Assembly (NCBI RefSeq): GCF_013387495.1
Contig: NZ_JABZEE010000034.1
Span: forward strand, 62,001 to 126,000
From: Streptomyces sp. PKU-EA00015
GTDB lineage: Bacteria > Actinomycetota > Actinomycetes > Streptomycetales > Streptomycetaceae
Reading direction: 5' to 3'
Length of the DNA: 64,000 bases
Shown: in pieces, positions 26,239-34,721 of the stretch
Position numbering within the stretch: position 1 is the stretch's first letter
Layout: every line of letters starts with the position of its first letter
Notes under the pieces: generated by a model
Database searches by the model: none
The model's input: the letters and a program-made list of their open reading frames with translations, nothing else
Told to the model about the DNA's origin: nothing
Translations under genes and position numbers: made by a program

Positions 26239-27203
26239 CGGCCGGCTCCTTCCGGGACGACGACGAGGCGGCCGGTGGTCGTGCCGTCGGCGACTCGCTG
26301 GACGGCGTCGGCGGCGTCCTTGAAGGGGACCCGCTCACTGACCAGGGGCTTGATCAGACCCTTGGCGGCGTACTCGGTCAGCGTCCGGTGGCAGTGCGCG
26401 ATGGACGCGGGGTCCTTGCGGGCGTAGAGGCCCCAGTGCAGGCCCATGATCGAGTAGTTCTTGACCAGGGCGTGGTTGAGCGCGGGCGCCGGGATGTCGC
26501 CACTGGCGAAGCCGACGATCACGATGCGGCCCTCGAAGGCCACGCACTTGGCGGACTTGGCGTACGCGTCGCCGCCGACGGGGTCGTAGATCACGTCGGC
26601 GCCGCGGCCGCCGGTGGCCTCCTTGACGGCGGCGACGATGTCCTCGGTGCGGCGGTCGACGACCACGTCGCAGCCCAGTTCGCGTGCGACGGCAGCCTTC
26701 TGCGGGCCGCCGACGACACCGATGACCTTCGCTCCGGCCGCCTTGCCGAGCTGCACGGCGGCGCTGCCGACGCCTCCGGCCGCGGCATGGACGAGCAGCG
26801 TCTCGCCCTCCTTGAGGCCGGCCCTGCGGTGGAGTCCGAACCAGCCGGTCTGGTAACCGATGTGCAGGGCCGCGGCCTCGGCGTCGTCCAGGGCGTCGGG
26901 CGCGGGCAGCAGAGCGGCCTCGTCCGCGATCACGTACTCGGCGAGACCACCGTGCGGCAGGGCCGGGTTGGCGATCACCCGGCGGCCGTCCTCGGTCTCC
27001 CCGCAGATCTCCACGCCCGGGGTGAAGGGCAGCGGCGGCTTGATCTGGTACTGGCCCCGGCACAGCAGCGCGTCGGGGAAGTTGATGTTCGCGGCACGGA
27101 CCCGGAGGAGGACCTGCCCTTCGCCGGGCGTGGGCCGGTCCACCTCCTCGAGCCGCATCACCTCGCTCGGCTCGCCGCTCCGGTGCACTTGCCATGCCTG
27201 CAT
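26235..27203 (-). CDS. NADPH:quinone oxidoreductase-like (MDR, zinc-free) enzyme
   Basis: The ATG at 27203 has GGAGG 7 bases upstream and gives 322 residues. MQAWQVHRSGEPSEVMRLEEV is a typical quinone reductase start; LLRVRAANINFPDALLCRGQYQIKPPLPFTPG leads into the catalytic domain, and LLVHAAAGGVGSAAVQLGKAAGAKVIGVVG is the NADPH-binding fold (GxxGxxG). Zinc-binding cysteines are absent. In acyl-CoA pathways relatives act as enoyl or quinone reductases. It is the first gene of the acyl-CoA dehydrogenase operon. A longer frame begins at 27248 but lacks a ribosome site. Confidence 0.92.
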   Translation of the reverse strand: MQAWQVHRSGEPSEVMRLEEVDRPTPGEGQVLLRVRAANINFPDALLCRGQYQIKPPLPFTPGVEICGETEDGRRVIANPALPHGGLAEYVIADEAALLPAPDALDDAEAAALHIGYQTGWFGLHRRAGLKEGETLLVHAAAGGVGSAAVQLGKAAGAKVIGVVGGPQKAAVARELGCDVVVDRRTEDIVAAVKEATGGRGADVIYDPVGGDAYAKSAKCVAFEGRIVIVGFASGDIPAPALNHALVKNYSIMGLHWGLYARKDPASIAHCHRTLTEYAAKGLIKPLVSERVPFKDAADAVQRVADGTTTGRLVVVPEGAGR

Positions 27204-27251
27204 GTCAGGGCCTCCCACAAGCCGTAGGGCGTACTGTACTGGGAGCATACT

Positions 27252-27263
27252 AAGCGGTCGCTT
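27252..27263. promoter_or_regulatory. TetR-type operator candidate AAGCGgtCGCTT
   Basis: AAGCG and CGCTT are inverted around GT, set in the wider context TACTAAGCGGTCGCTTG. Such ACTAAGCGnnCGCTTAGT-like sites are typical of TetR regulators of acyl-CoA dehydrogenase operons. It is 49-60 bases upstream of the quinone reductase start; no TetR gene is in the window. Confidence 0.45.
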
Positions 27264-27303
27264 GCCCCTCGTGGAAGACCCTTCCCGGCCGCCCGCCGGA
27301 TTC

Positions 27304-27897
27304 TCAGCCGCGCTTGGGCCTCGCCCGGACGTGCATCCGCTCCCCCTGCGGGCCGAACAGGCTCAGGAACTCCACCGGCCGGCCGTCGGCCGCACCGAAC
27401 CAGTGCGGCACCCGGGTGTCGAACTCCGCCGCCTCCCCCGGACCCAGCACCACGTCGTGGTCGCCGAGCAGCAGCCGGAGTCGGCCGGAGAGCACGTACA
27501 GCCACTCGTACCCCTCGTGCGTGCGCTGCTCGGGGGGCTCCTCGGCCGGCCTGTGCACCACCTTGTACGCCTGGAGCCCGCCGGGCCGGTTGGTGAGCGG
27601 ATACATCGTCCGGTGACCGCGCACGATCGGCTTCGACCGCACGCGCGGGTCACCGACGGGAGGGGCCCCGACCAGTTCGTCGAGCGGCACCTGGTGGGCA
27701 CGGGCGATGGGCAGCAGCAGCTCCAGGCTGGGCCTGCGTCCGCCCGACTCCAGCCGGGACAGGGTGCTCACCGAGATGCCGGTCGCCTCCGACAGGGCTC
27801 CGAGCGTGGCGCCTCGCTCGCGCCGGATCCTGCGGAGCCGCGGCCCCACCTCGTTCAGTACGGCGTCCAGCCGTGCGTCGTCGTCCATGCGTTCCAT
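27304..27897 (-). CDS. XRE-family regulator with C-terminal cupin domain
   Basis: The start at ATG 27897 gives 197 residues (a second ATG three codons later is also possible). Residues about 15-75 are a lambda-repressor-like HTH: GPRLRRIRRERGATLGALSEATGISVSTLSRLESG. Residues about 110-190 form a cupin: HEGYEWLYVLSGRLRLLLGDHDVVLGPGEAAEFDTRVPHWFGA, with His/Glu residues that could bind a metal or ligand. Proteins of this type sense small metabolites such as polyamines or amino acids. TTGACA (27924-27919) and TGCAAT (27901-27896), 17 bases apart, form a plausible promoter that makes the message nearly leaderless. Targets may include the downstream operon. Confidence 0.92.
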   Translation of the reverse strand: MERMDDDARLDAVLNEVGPRLRRIRRERGATLGALSEATGISVSTLSRLESGGRRPSLELLLPIARAHQVPLDELVGAPPVGDPRVRSKPIVRGHRTMYPLTNRPGGLQAYKVVHRPAEEPPEQRTHEGYEWLYVLSGRLRLLLGDHDVVLGPGEAAEFDTRVPHWFGAADGRPVEFLSLFGPQGERMHVRARPKRG

Positions 27898-27924
27898 TGC
27901 AGAAACAGCAAGGACTTTTGTCAA
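27896..27924 (-). promoter_or_regulatory. promoter of the XRE-cupin gene
   Basis: A consensus -35 TTGACA and a -10 TGCAAT are separated by 17 bases on the complementary strand, ending at or just before the start codon. The -35 also contains a TTG that would give a longer protein, which is rejected for that reason. Confidence 0.45.
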
Positions 27925-27932
27925 TCTCGCGT

Positions 27933-27967
27933 GACCCCAGGCCCTACTCGCGCGACCCCAGGCCCTA
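27933..27967. repeat. 21-bp tandem repeat at the end of the GH84 gene
   Basis: GACCCCAGGCCCTA occurs at 27933-27946 and again at 27954-27967, with CGCG before each copy. The second copy includes the stop codon of the GH84 gene, so the event duplicated the gene end into the intergenic space. Confidence 0.8.
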
Positions 27968-30601
27968 GCGGACGATGACCTCGGCGATCTGCGGCGTACC
28001 GCTCTGCCACACCAGGCGAACCGCGTCGGCCGTGCGGTTGCCCGTGTTCAGCTGCGAGTACGCCCGCCGGATCTCGCCGACCCGCCGCCAGGTGCCGTCC
28101 TGTGCCCGCAGCTCGACGAGCGCGCGTGCCACGGTGTCGCCGGGCTGGAGCACCTTCACCGTCCGCACGGCCCGCGCGGGGCCGAGGTCCACGGTCAGGG
28201 CCTCGTCCGGCTCGGGAGCACGTCCGGCACGGTAGGCGGTGTCCGGGTCTCCGTCGGCCGCGGCGCGCAGTGCGGAGCCGGCCGCCGGGGGCGGGCCTCC
28301 GCTCACGGAGGCGCTGTCCGTGGCGACCGAGAACTCCCTGACGACGAGCCAGTTGGTCTGGCCCGCCGTCGCCCTGGCCCGTACGTAGCGGGCGGTGGCG
28401 CCCTCGGGGGCGGTGGCCGTGACGTCGGGCGTTCCGGAGAAGGCCGTCAGCTGCTGCCAGTTCATGCCGTCGGACGAATACTCCAGCACACCCTGGCGCA
28501 GGTAGTCGTTCGGGCTGGTCGGCTTGCCCATGGCCAGCGTGACGGTGCCGATCGGCCGCTCCCGGCGCAGGTCGACGCCGACGTGGTCGCCCGCCGCGGG
28601 CGCCCTGCTGCTCCAGTAGAACGTGGTGTCGTCGTCGTCGATCATCCGCGCGGGCACGTTGTCACGGTAGGTGCCGATGCTGCTGGTGGCCCTGATGCCG
28701 CCGGGCACGCCGAGGATGCGGTCGTGCTCGGCCCGCGCGTCCTCGACGAACCTGTCCAGCACGCCTTCGCCGACGACGACGGGGACCTTCGTGCCGCCGA
28801 GTCCCGTGTAGAGGAACGACCTGGCGGTGGCGAGCAGTCCGGGAAGGCGACCGCGCAGCTCCCACGCCTCGGCGGCGTCACCGTCGCGGGCGGCCTCCAC
28901 GAGCCGCAGCGCGGTGCCTGCCGCCACGGCCCACGCCTCCGTCGCGTCGAGCCAGGGGCCGGCGTCGTCGACGAAGCCCGGCTCGGGAAGGCGGTCGCGC
29001 AGCACCGACGGCGCCGTACGCAGCCCGTCCAGGGTCGCGTGGAGCCGGTCCGCGTCACCGTCGCGCCAGAACCCCTCGAAGGCGGCGGCCAGTTCGGGCG
29101 CCTGCTGTACGTTCAGCCGCGAGCTGTAGTTGACGTCCGCGAAGGCCCGCAGGGCCCGTTCGGTGCGGCCGTCGCCGCCCGCGTACCACCGCAGCGCGGC
29201 CAGCCATGAGGTGCGCGGGTCGTAGGCGCTGTCGTTCCAGGTGTAGTCGGCGACCGTGAACAGCGCGATCTTCGACGCGTACGGCTGGATCATCGGATTC
29301 GCGGTGATGCCGGCCAGTTCGGCGGGCAGACCCTTCTCCCGGCCGCTGAAGGGGCCGAGCAGCAGGCGGTTGGTGACGTAGTCGTTGACGGGGTAGTTGT
29401 CCCAGGTCAGGATCGGGTGGGCGAAGACCGAGCGGGCGGCGCGCGCCTGGGCGACCGTCATGGTCGGCGCGATGACACCGATGCCGGTCCACTCGACGAC
29501 GACGTCCGCGTCGAGCTGCCCGGCCAGCGCCTTCTTGTAGGCGGTCGCCGTCACGTTGTAGTACTCGGTCGGCACCATCTGCAGGGGCTCGGCACCGGGG
29601 TGGGCGGCGATGAACTCGCGGTTCACCCGATTGAGCAGGTGGGCCTGCGCCGCACCCGCCGCACCGCCGCCGGTGCCCCATCGGGCCTGGTCCTCGGGGC
29701 AGTTCCACTTCGTGTAGCTGATGTCGTCCAGCGGCACGGCGAAGGTGCGTACGCCGATGTCCCAGATCGTCCGGAACTTGTCGATGAGGGCGCGGGTGTC
29801 GGCCTCGGAGCTGTAGCAGACGGACAGGCCCGGGGACAGGGCGTAGGTGAAGTCCACGTGCCGCTGCTCGGCCCGGTCGACCAGCTCCTCGATGCGCGCC
29901 AGCGCCGAGGCCGGGTAGGGCTCGCGCCACTTGTCGCGCAGATAGGGGTCGTCCTTGGGCGAGTACACGTAGATGTTCATCTTGTGCTCGCCGTAGAAGT
30001 CGAGCTGGTCCAGCCGGGCCTCGTGCGACCACGGGGTGCCGTAGAAGCCCTCGATGACGCCGCGCAGGGGGGTGGCGGGCCAGTCGCGGACGATCAGGCC
30101 GGGCACCTGGGCGCCCGGGCGGTCGCGGTGCGGCAGGACCTGGCGCAGGGTCTGGGCGGCGTAGTAGGTGCCCGTGGCGTCCTTGCCGGCGAGGACGATC
30201 CGGTCGTGGCCGATACCGAGGACATAGCCGTCGGCGGGAAGTTGCTCCGGGCCCTCGGCGTCGAGCGCGGCCAGGGCGTCCAGGGCCCCGGCGGAGCCGA
30301 CATGGACGGTCAGCCGGTCGTCGACGGCACGCTCGCCGCGCACGACCCGGTCGGCGCCCGCCTCGTGCAGCGCCTTCTCGGTGACGTCGAGTGCCTGCGG
30401 GTCGGCGTCCTCGTCGGCGACCAGAGTGACGGTCGAAGTGATGGTGACCCGGTCGTCCAGGGACTGGACCTCGCGTGGGGTGGGGGTGACGGCCCCAGAC
30501 CTGCCGTCCGGCCCGTGCCCGTCGGCGGCCTCGCCGACGGCTGGGGTACATGCGAGCGTGAGTGCCGCGACCAGGGCGGCTATTCGCAGGCGAAGCGTCA
30601 C
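27965..30601 (-). CDS. secreted beta-N-acetylglucosaminidase, GH84, with C-terminal F5/8-type domain
   Basis: The GTG follows GGAGGAAAT and gives 878 residues. A Sec signal (LRIAALVAALTLACTPAVGEAA) precedes an N-terminal GH20b-like domain (ITSTVTLVADEDADPQALDV, GTYYAAQTLRQVLP). The catalytic barrel starts at PLRGVIEGFYGTPWSHE; the paired catalytic aspartates are in AVPLDDISYT (about 292-293). After helical linker domains, residues about 640-770 form a discoidin-like sugar-binding module (NVPARMIDDDDTTFYWSSRAP, YSSDGMNWQQLT). It removes GlcNAc from hexosaminides or glycoproteins outside the cell. It is monocistronic and preceded by a 22-bp palindrome. Confidence 0.93.
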   Translation of the reverse strand: MTLRLRIAALVAALTLACTPAVGEAADGHGPDGRSGAVTPTPREVQSLDDRVTITSTVTLVADEDADPQALDVTEKALHEAGADRVVRGERAVDDRLTVHVGSAGALDALAALDAEGPEQLPADGYVLGIGHDRIVLAGKDATGTYYAAQTLRQVLPHRDRPGAQVPGLIVRDWPATPLRGVIEGFYGTPWSHEARLDQLDFYGEHKMNIYVYSPKDDPYLRDKWREPYPASALARIEELVDRAEQRHVDFTYALSPGLSVCYSSEADTRALIDKFRTIWDIGVRTFAVPLDDISYTKWNCPEDQARWGTGGGAAGAAQAHLLNRVNREFIAAHPGAEPLQMVPTEYYNVTATAYKKALAGQLDADVVVEWTGIGVIAPTMTVAQARAARSVFAHPILTWDNYPVNDYVTNRLLLGPFSGREKGLPAELAGITANPMIQPYASKIALFTVADYTWNDSAYDPRTSWLAALRWYAGGDGRTERALRAFADVNYSSRLNVQQAPELAAAFEGFWRDGDADRLHATLDGLRTAPSVLRDRLPEPGFVDDAGPWLDATEAWAVAAGTALRLVEAARDGDAAEAWELRGRLPGLLATARSFLYTGLGGTKVPVVVGEGVLDRFVEDARAEHDRILGVPGGIRATSSIGTYRDNVPARMIDDDDTTFYWSSRAPAAGDHVGVDLRRERPIGTVTLAMGKPTSPNDYLRQGVLEYSSDGMNWQQLTAFSGTPDVTATAPEGATARYVRARATAGQTNWLVVREFSVATDSASVSGGPPPAAGSALRAAADGDPDTAYRAGRAPEPDEALTVDLGPARAVRTVKVLQPGDTVARALVELRAQDGTWRRVGEIRRAYSQLNTGNRTADAVRLVWQSGTPQIAEVIVR

Positions 30602-30645
30602 ATTTCCTCCATGGGCCGCTCGGGTCGCACAAGGAAGTCGCGCAT

Positions 30646-30667
30646 CACATCACTGCCCAGTGATGTG
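30646..30667. promoter_or_regulatory. 22-bp palindromic operator upstream of GH84
   Basis: CACATCACTG and CAGTGATGTG are perfect 10-bp inverted arms around CC, 45-66 bases before the GH84 start. It does not match the DasR (ACTGGTCTAGACCACT) site. The regulator is unknown. Confidence 0.6.
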
Positions 30668-30785
30668 CCCGGTCACAAGCCGTGTCAATCCGCAGCCCAC
30701 GCTGTCCCGTTCCCGTAGGGCTCGTTCACGGCGCGTACAGGGACGCGGCCGCCGGACGGGCAGCGCCTCGGGACGAGAAAACGAA

Positions 30786-30812
30786 GCCCCGGACCGCGAC
30801 GCGGTCCGGGGC
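30786..30812. terminator. terminator after the PIG-L gene
   Basis: A 13-base inverted repeat GCCCCGGACCGCG with a one-base centre (folding as a 10-bp stem with 7-base loop) lies 16 bases past the stop at 30828 and is followed on that strand by TTCGTTTTC. Confidence 0.7.
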
Positions 30813-30827
30813 CGGGGTGCCGGCGCG

Positions 30828-31574
30828 TCAGCGCGGGAACACCTCGAACGTGACGGCGGGCCGGCCGCCGAAGCGCGGCGCCGCCGCCTCGGCCATACCG
30901 GTGAGGAAGGTGCGGCAGTACTCCTCCGGGTCCTTGTCCGTCAGACCCTCGATGTACAAGCGGTGCTCCAGGAGCGAGCGCACGGAGCGCTCCAGACCGG
31001 GCCCCGCGTCGACCGCATGGGTCGGGTTGTTCGAGCCCGCCACGGCCACCCACCGCACGCCGTCCCAGGGTTCGAGCCCTTGCTCGGAGATGAGCTCGGG
31101 GAAGATCCAGCGGTTGCCCGCGTCGCCGGCGGCGTCCAGGGTCGCCCGTCCCACGGCGCGGTGGTCGGGGGTGTTCCAGACCGTGCCGCCCCAGGTGTCG
31201 CGGTGGTTCAGTGTGATGACCAGCTCGGGGCGGTGGCGGCGGATGGCGGCCGCGATGTCGCGCCGCAACCCCGTCCCGTACTCGATGACCCCGTCCTCGT
31301 GGTCGAGGAACTCCACGGTGGGGACACCCACGACCGCGGCGCTGGCGCGCTGCTCCTGCTCGCGCAGCGCCGCGCACTCGGCCGGGGCGATGGAGTCGAT
31401 GCCCGCCTCGCCGCGGGTGGCGAGGACGTAGACGACCTCGCGTCCCCCGTCGGTCCACCCGGCGATGGCGGCGGCGCAGCCGTATTCGAGGTCGTCGGGG
31501 TGGGCGACGACGGCCAGGGCGCGCTGCCAGTCGCCGGGCATCTCCTGGAGCTGTTCGGTCACTTGATCCGTCAT
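30828..31574 (-). CDS. PIG-L family N-deacetylase
   Basis: The 248-residue enzyme carries the zinc site AHPDD (residues 24-28, His25/Asp28 as ligands) and the third ligand region TPDHRAVGRAT (His-Asp-His pattern), with VVYVLATRGEAG as the second conserved loop. Relatives de-N-acetylate GlcNAc-containing compounds such as mycothiol precursors (MshB), GlcNAc-PI or antibiotic pseudoaglycones. It is not MshB itself, which is longer and differs in the central region. Position beside the GH84 hexosaminidase makes an amino-sugar substrate plausible. It is transcribed alone, ending at a strong terminator. Confidence 0.92.
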   Translation of the reverse strand: MTDQVTEQLQEMPGDWQRALAVVAHPDDLEYGCAAAIAGWTDGGREVVYVLATRGEAGIDSIAPAECAALREQEQRASAAVVGVPTVEFLDHEDGVIEYGTGLRRDIAAAIRRHRPELVITLNHRDTWGGTVWNTPDHRAVGRATLDAAGDAGNRWIFPELISEQGLEPWDGVRWVAVAGSNNPTHAVDAGPGLERSVRSLLEHRLYIEGLTDKDPEEYCRTFLTGMAEAAAPRFGGRPAVTFEVFPR

Positions 31575-31619
31575 GGCCGCAGGATACGGCCCCGCCTGCC
31601 GGACACAACGGATGGTGCG

Positions 31620-32918
31620 TCAGACCTCGTCACGGGCGAGGGCCAGCAGGCGGTCGAGGACCCTGGTGCCGCTCGCCCGCACGCCGTCGTGCTCGTACTC
31701 GTCGGTGACCCAGGTGCGCAGACCGCGGACGGCGCGGGCCGTGCGCAGGGAGTCGGCGGTGTCGACGTACATGTCGTCGTGGTAGACGGCCGCGGCGACC
31801 GGCACCTCGTTGACGGCGAGACGCGCCGGGTCGTAGAGCGCCGGCCAGTCGGCGCGGGCTGCGAGCAGTTCGGCGGCCTCGCGCAGCGGGCGCAGCGCGG
31901 GGTCCGCCTCGAAGTGCCAGGGGTGGATGGTCTCCCCGGTGAACATCAGCGGACTCTCGCCGGCGAGCGTCGTCGCCGCGTCGAACTCCGGGAACTCGGC
32001 GCGTACGCGTTCGGCGGACCAGCCGGTGGGCCGGCCGCCCTGGGCGTAGATCGCCTCGTGGAGCACGGCGTACAAGGGGTTGGCGGCGAACGACAGGACG
32101 GGGCGGACGGCTTCCTGGAAGGCGTCGGAGAGTTCCTGGCCCGCCGCGGTGCGCACGAAGGCGTTCTCGAGCAGGTAGTGCAGCTGGTGGCTGCCGTCCT
32201 GGCCGCCGAGGAGGATGCCGAGCGACTGGAAGGCTTCGGGCGTGAGGGTGTAGCCGCCGGGCAGCACGGTGGGACGGTCCGCGAGGTGGGCGGCGATGCG
32301 GCGGGCGCGCTCGACGTCCTGCGGGTAACGGGCGTAGTGGGCCTCCACCTTGCGGCGGATACGCGGATAGGCGGCGCGGTAGACGTCGTCGGCGTGCGCG
32401 TCCAGGGCGGGCAGACCGCCGGTGATCAGAGCGGTGTGCAGTCCTTCGGGGGCCGTGGACAGATAGTGGGTGGTGCAGAAGCCGCCGAAGCTCTGGCCGA
32501 GGACGGTCCAGGGCGCCCCGCCGGTGAGCCGCCGCCGGATGGTCTCGCAGTCGCGGACGATGGAGTCGGCGCGGAAGCGGGCGAGGTGCGCGACCTGTTG
32601 CCGAGGTCCGCCGCGCAGCGGGAGCGTCTGGCGGTTGAGGGGCGTGGAGCGGCCGGTGCCGCGCTGGTCGAGGAGGAGTACGCGGTACTCCTCCACGGCG
32701 CGGGCGAGCCAGGCCTGCGCCCCGGTGAAGCGGCGGGCGGCGTTGCCGGGACCGCCCTCCAGGTACAGCAGCCAGGGCAGGTCGTCGCCCGTGCGGCCGG
32801 CGCCGGTGACCTCGCGGCCGTAGAGCTCGATCTGCTCGCCGTCGGGATCGCCGTGGTCGAGCGGGACGGTGAAGCGGTGGTCGGTGAGGACGACTCCCGG
32901 CTGCCGGTAGCTGGCCAA
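31620..32918 (-). CDS. alpha/beta hydrolase, proline iminopeptidase-like (S33)
   Basis: The start is a TTG with AGGAG 5 bases upstream; the product has 432 residues. The oxyanion-hole motif is YLEGGPGNAA, followed by LLLDQRGTGRSTPLN, the nucleophile elbow GQSFGGFCT and a C-terminal HWHF-like block (HPWHFEADPALRPLREAAEL). These are marks of peptidase family S33 (prolyl aminopeptidases), length being at the long end of the family. No signal peptide is visible, so it acts in the cytoplasm on proline-containing peptides or an unrelated ester. It stands between the cellulase and PIG-L genes on the same strand without tight coupling. Confidence 0.9.
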   Translation of the reverse strand: MASYRQPGVVLTDHRFTVPLDHGDPDGEQIELYGREVTGAGRTGDDLPWLLYLEGGPGNAARRFTGAQAWLARAVEEYRVLLLDQRGTGRSTPLNRQTLPLRGGPRQQVAHLARFRADSIVRDCETIRRRLTGGAPWTVLGQSFGGFCTTHYLSTAPEGLHTALITGGLPALDAHADDVYRAAYPRIRRKVEAHYARYPQDVERARRIAAHLADRPTVLPGGYTLTPEAFQSLGILLGGQDGSHQLHYLLENAFVRTAAGQELSDAFQEAVRPVLSFAANPLYAVLHEAIYAQGGRPTGWSAERVRAEFPEFDAATTLAGESPLMFTGETIHPWHFEADPALRPLREAAELLAARADWPALYDPARLAVNEVPVAAAVYHDDMYVDTADSLRTARAVRGLRTWVTDEYEHDGVRASGTRVLDRLLALARDEV

Positions 32919-33009
32919 TGCTGCTCCTGATGTGTGACCTGTGTTCCCTGTGCGCGCCCCCGCCCGCCCAGTGGATCACAGGGGCGGGCGGGGACGCGCG
33001 ACGGGCCGG

Positions 33010-34479
33010 TCAGCCGGTGGGGAAGTCGTCCGGTGTCCTGATGCGGTCGCGGACCCAGACGCCGGCGGGCTTCAGCGACGTGGTGCCGGTCCAGGGACCG
33101 TTGTCGGCGCACGTCCCCGTCTTGAACACGGCTCCGGAGCGGTGGTCGTCCGAGTAGTTCCAGTTCACCCAGCTGATCTTCTTGCTCGCCATCAGATCGA
33201 GGTAGCGCTGGGACATGGCGAAGTCGTTCGCCCCTTCGCCCGCGTAGTCCTGGGTGCCGAACTCGGTGACGAACACGGGCAGTTTGTCGGCCGCGCGGGA
33301 CAGGGTGTTCAGGTACTCGTCCCGGTGCGAGGCCGCGTAGAAGTGGAACGTGTACATGATGTTGGCCGCGTCGACCGGGTTGTTCACGACCTCGCTCTCG
33401 TTCGAACCCTCCGAGACGCCGAGCGAGGACCAGGCGCGGGTGCCGACGAGGACCGGGGTGTCCGGGTCGTTCTGCCGGATGACGGGGACGAGCTGCTCGG
33501 CGTAGTTCTTGATCGTGGACCAGCTCACTCCGCTGGGCTCGTTGGCGATTTCGAACAGCAGGTTGTTCTTGCTGCGGTGGCGCTGGGCGATCTCGGTGAA
33601 GAACGTCCTGGCGCGGGCGAGGTTGTGGTTCGGGTCGCCCGGGCTGAGCATGTGCCAGTCGACGATCGCGTACATGCCGCGTGCGGTGGCCTGCTCGATG
33701 ATCGAGTGGACCTTGTCGGTGAAGCCGCGGGGGTCCGTCTCGTAGCCGCCTTCCTGGATGTACATGGAGATGCGCAGGACGTCGGCGTTCCAGTCGGTGG
33801 CCAGGGCGCCCAGGGATCCGGTGGTGACGCACTGGCTGTACCACTGGAGGCCGTGGGTGCTCATACCGCGCAGCTGGACGGGCTTTCCGTACTGGTTGCA
33901 CAGCTTGGTGCCGCACACCTTCAGCTGGCCGTTGACGGCGACGGGCGTGCCGGCGGAGGCGGGTGCGGTGTCGACGGCGAGGTGGTCGACGTTGGGTCCG
34001 CCGTTGGCGGTGGTGGCGGTCGCCCTGATGGTGTTGGCACCGGCCCTGAGGTCGGCCGCGACGGTGACCGTCGACCAGGAGGTCCACGAGCCGGTCCCAT
34101 TGAAGGCGCGCTCGTCGGCGGCCAGGGTGCCGTTGACGGAGAGGTCCATCGGGCGGTTCGCGGTGGTGCCGTTGGCGTAGCGCAGGGTCAGGGTCGCCCG
34201 GCCGGCCTGTGCGGCGTTGACCGTCCACTGGACGTAACCGCCGCTGACATTGTCGTAGTTGACGAAGCCGGTGCCGGTGTAGCCGGTGTGGTCGGACTCC
34301 ACGAGCCCGCGCGAGACGGTCGCGTTCTCGGCCTCGTGGGTGACGGCCGCCGCGGCGGCGCGGGGTTCGGGGACGGGGGCTGCGGGCGCCGTGGGCGCGG
34401 CGGTCAGGGCGAGCGTCAGTGCGGTGCCGATCACGCCGAGGGCGGTGAGCGGGTGTTTCCAGAGCCGTGCCGGTCTCAT
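33010..34479 (-). CDS. secreted CBM35-GH5 endoglucanase
   Basis: The ATG at 34479, 7 bases after GGAG, gives 489 residues. A Sec signal (ALGVIGTALTLALTAAPTAPAA) is followed by a CBM35 module (about 45-165; HEAENATVSRGLV, GYTGTGFVNYDNVSGGYVQW). The GH5 barrel (about 190-475) has QLRGMSTHGLQWYSQ, YAIVDWHMLSPGDPN, the acid/base glutamate in FEIANEPSG and the nucleophile in VFVTEFGTQ. It would hydrolyse beta-1,4-glucan, with CBM35 binding xylan, mannan or glucuronic sugars. It is divergent from a CE7 acetyl esterase, with a palindrome between them. Confidence 0.94.
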   Translation of the reverse strand: MRPARLWKHPLTALGVIGTALTLALTAAPTAPAAPVPEPRAAAAAVTHEAENATVSRGLVESDHTGYTGTGFVNYDNVSGGYVQWTVNAAQAGRATLTLRYANGTTANRPMDLSVNGTLAADERAFNGTGSWTSWSTVTVAADLRAGANTIRATATTANGGPNVDHLAVDTAPASAGTPVAVNGQLKVCGTKLCNQYGKPVQLRGMSTHGLQWYSQCVTTGSLGALATDWNADVLRISMYIQEGGYETDPRGFTDKVHSIIEQATARGMYAIVDWHMLSPGDPNHNLARARTFFTEIAQRHRSKNNLLFEIANEPSGVSWSTIKNYAEQLVPVIRQNDPDTPVLVGTRAWSSLGVSEGSNESEVVNNPVDAANIMYTFHFYAASHRDEYLNTLSRAADKLPVFVTEFGTQDYAGEGANDFAMSQRYLDLMASKKISWVNWNYSDDHRSGAVFKTGTCADNGPWTGTTSLKPAGVWVRDRIRTPDDFPTG

Positions 34480-34547
34480 GGGGGGTCTCCGTTGGCTGGG
34501 CGGAAGGGCCGGGACAAGAACCGGTGCATCGCGCAGGGTCGATTGGA

Positions 34548-34560
34548 AGGAAACTTTCCT
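34548..34560. promoter_or_regulatory. 13-bp palindrome AGGAAACTTTCCT shared by GH5 and CE7 genes
   Basis: AGGAAA and TTTCCT are perfect inverted arms around one C, midway in the 242-bp divergent region. GAAASTTTC-type palindromes have been reported upstream of Streptomyces xylanase and glycosidase genes, so joint control by a sugar-responsive repressor is likely. Confidence 0.6.
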
Positions 34561-34721
34561 AACCGAGAGGGATAGCAGGGGTGACCGCCGCTCGGCAAGG
34601 GCCCTGACGGCAGGAGCCCGTCCGCCATGGGAGCGGCGCGCCGCTCGTGAGCCGTGCCCTTGCCAGGCGGTGGCAGGCCATGTTGATCTGCTCCCTGCCC
34701 CCGTAAGTGAAGGTGGTTCCC

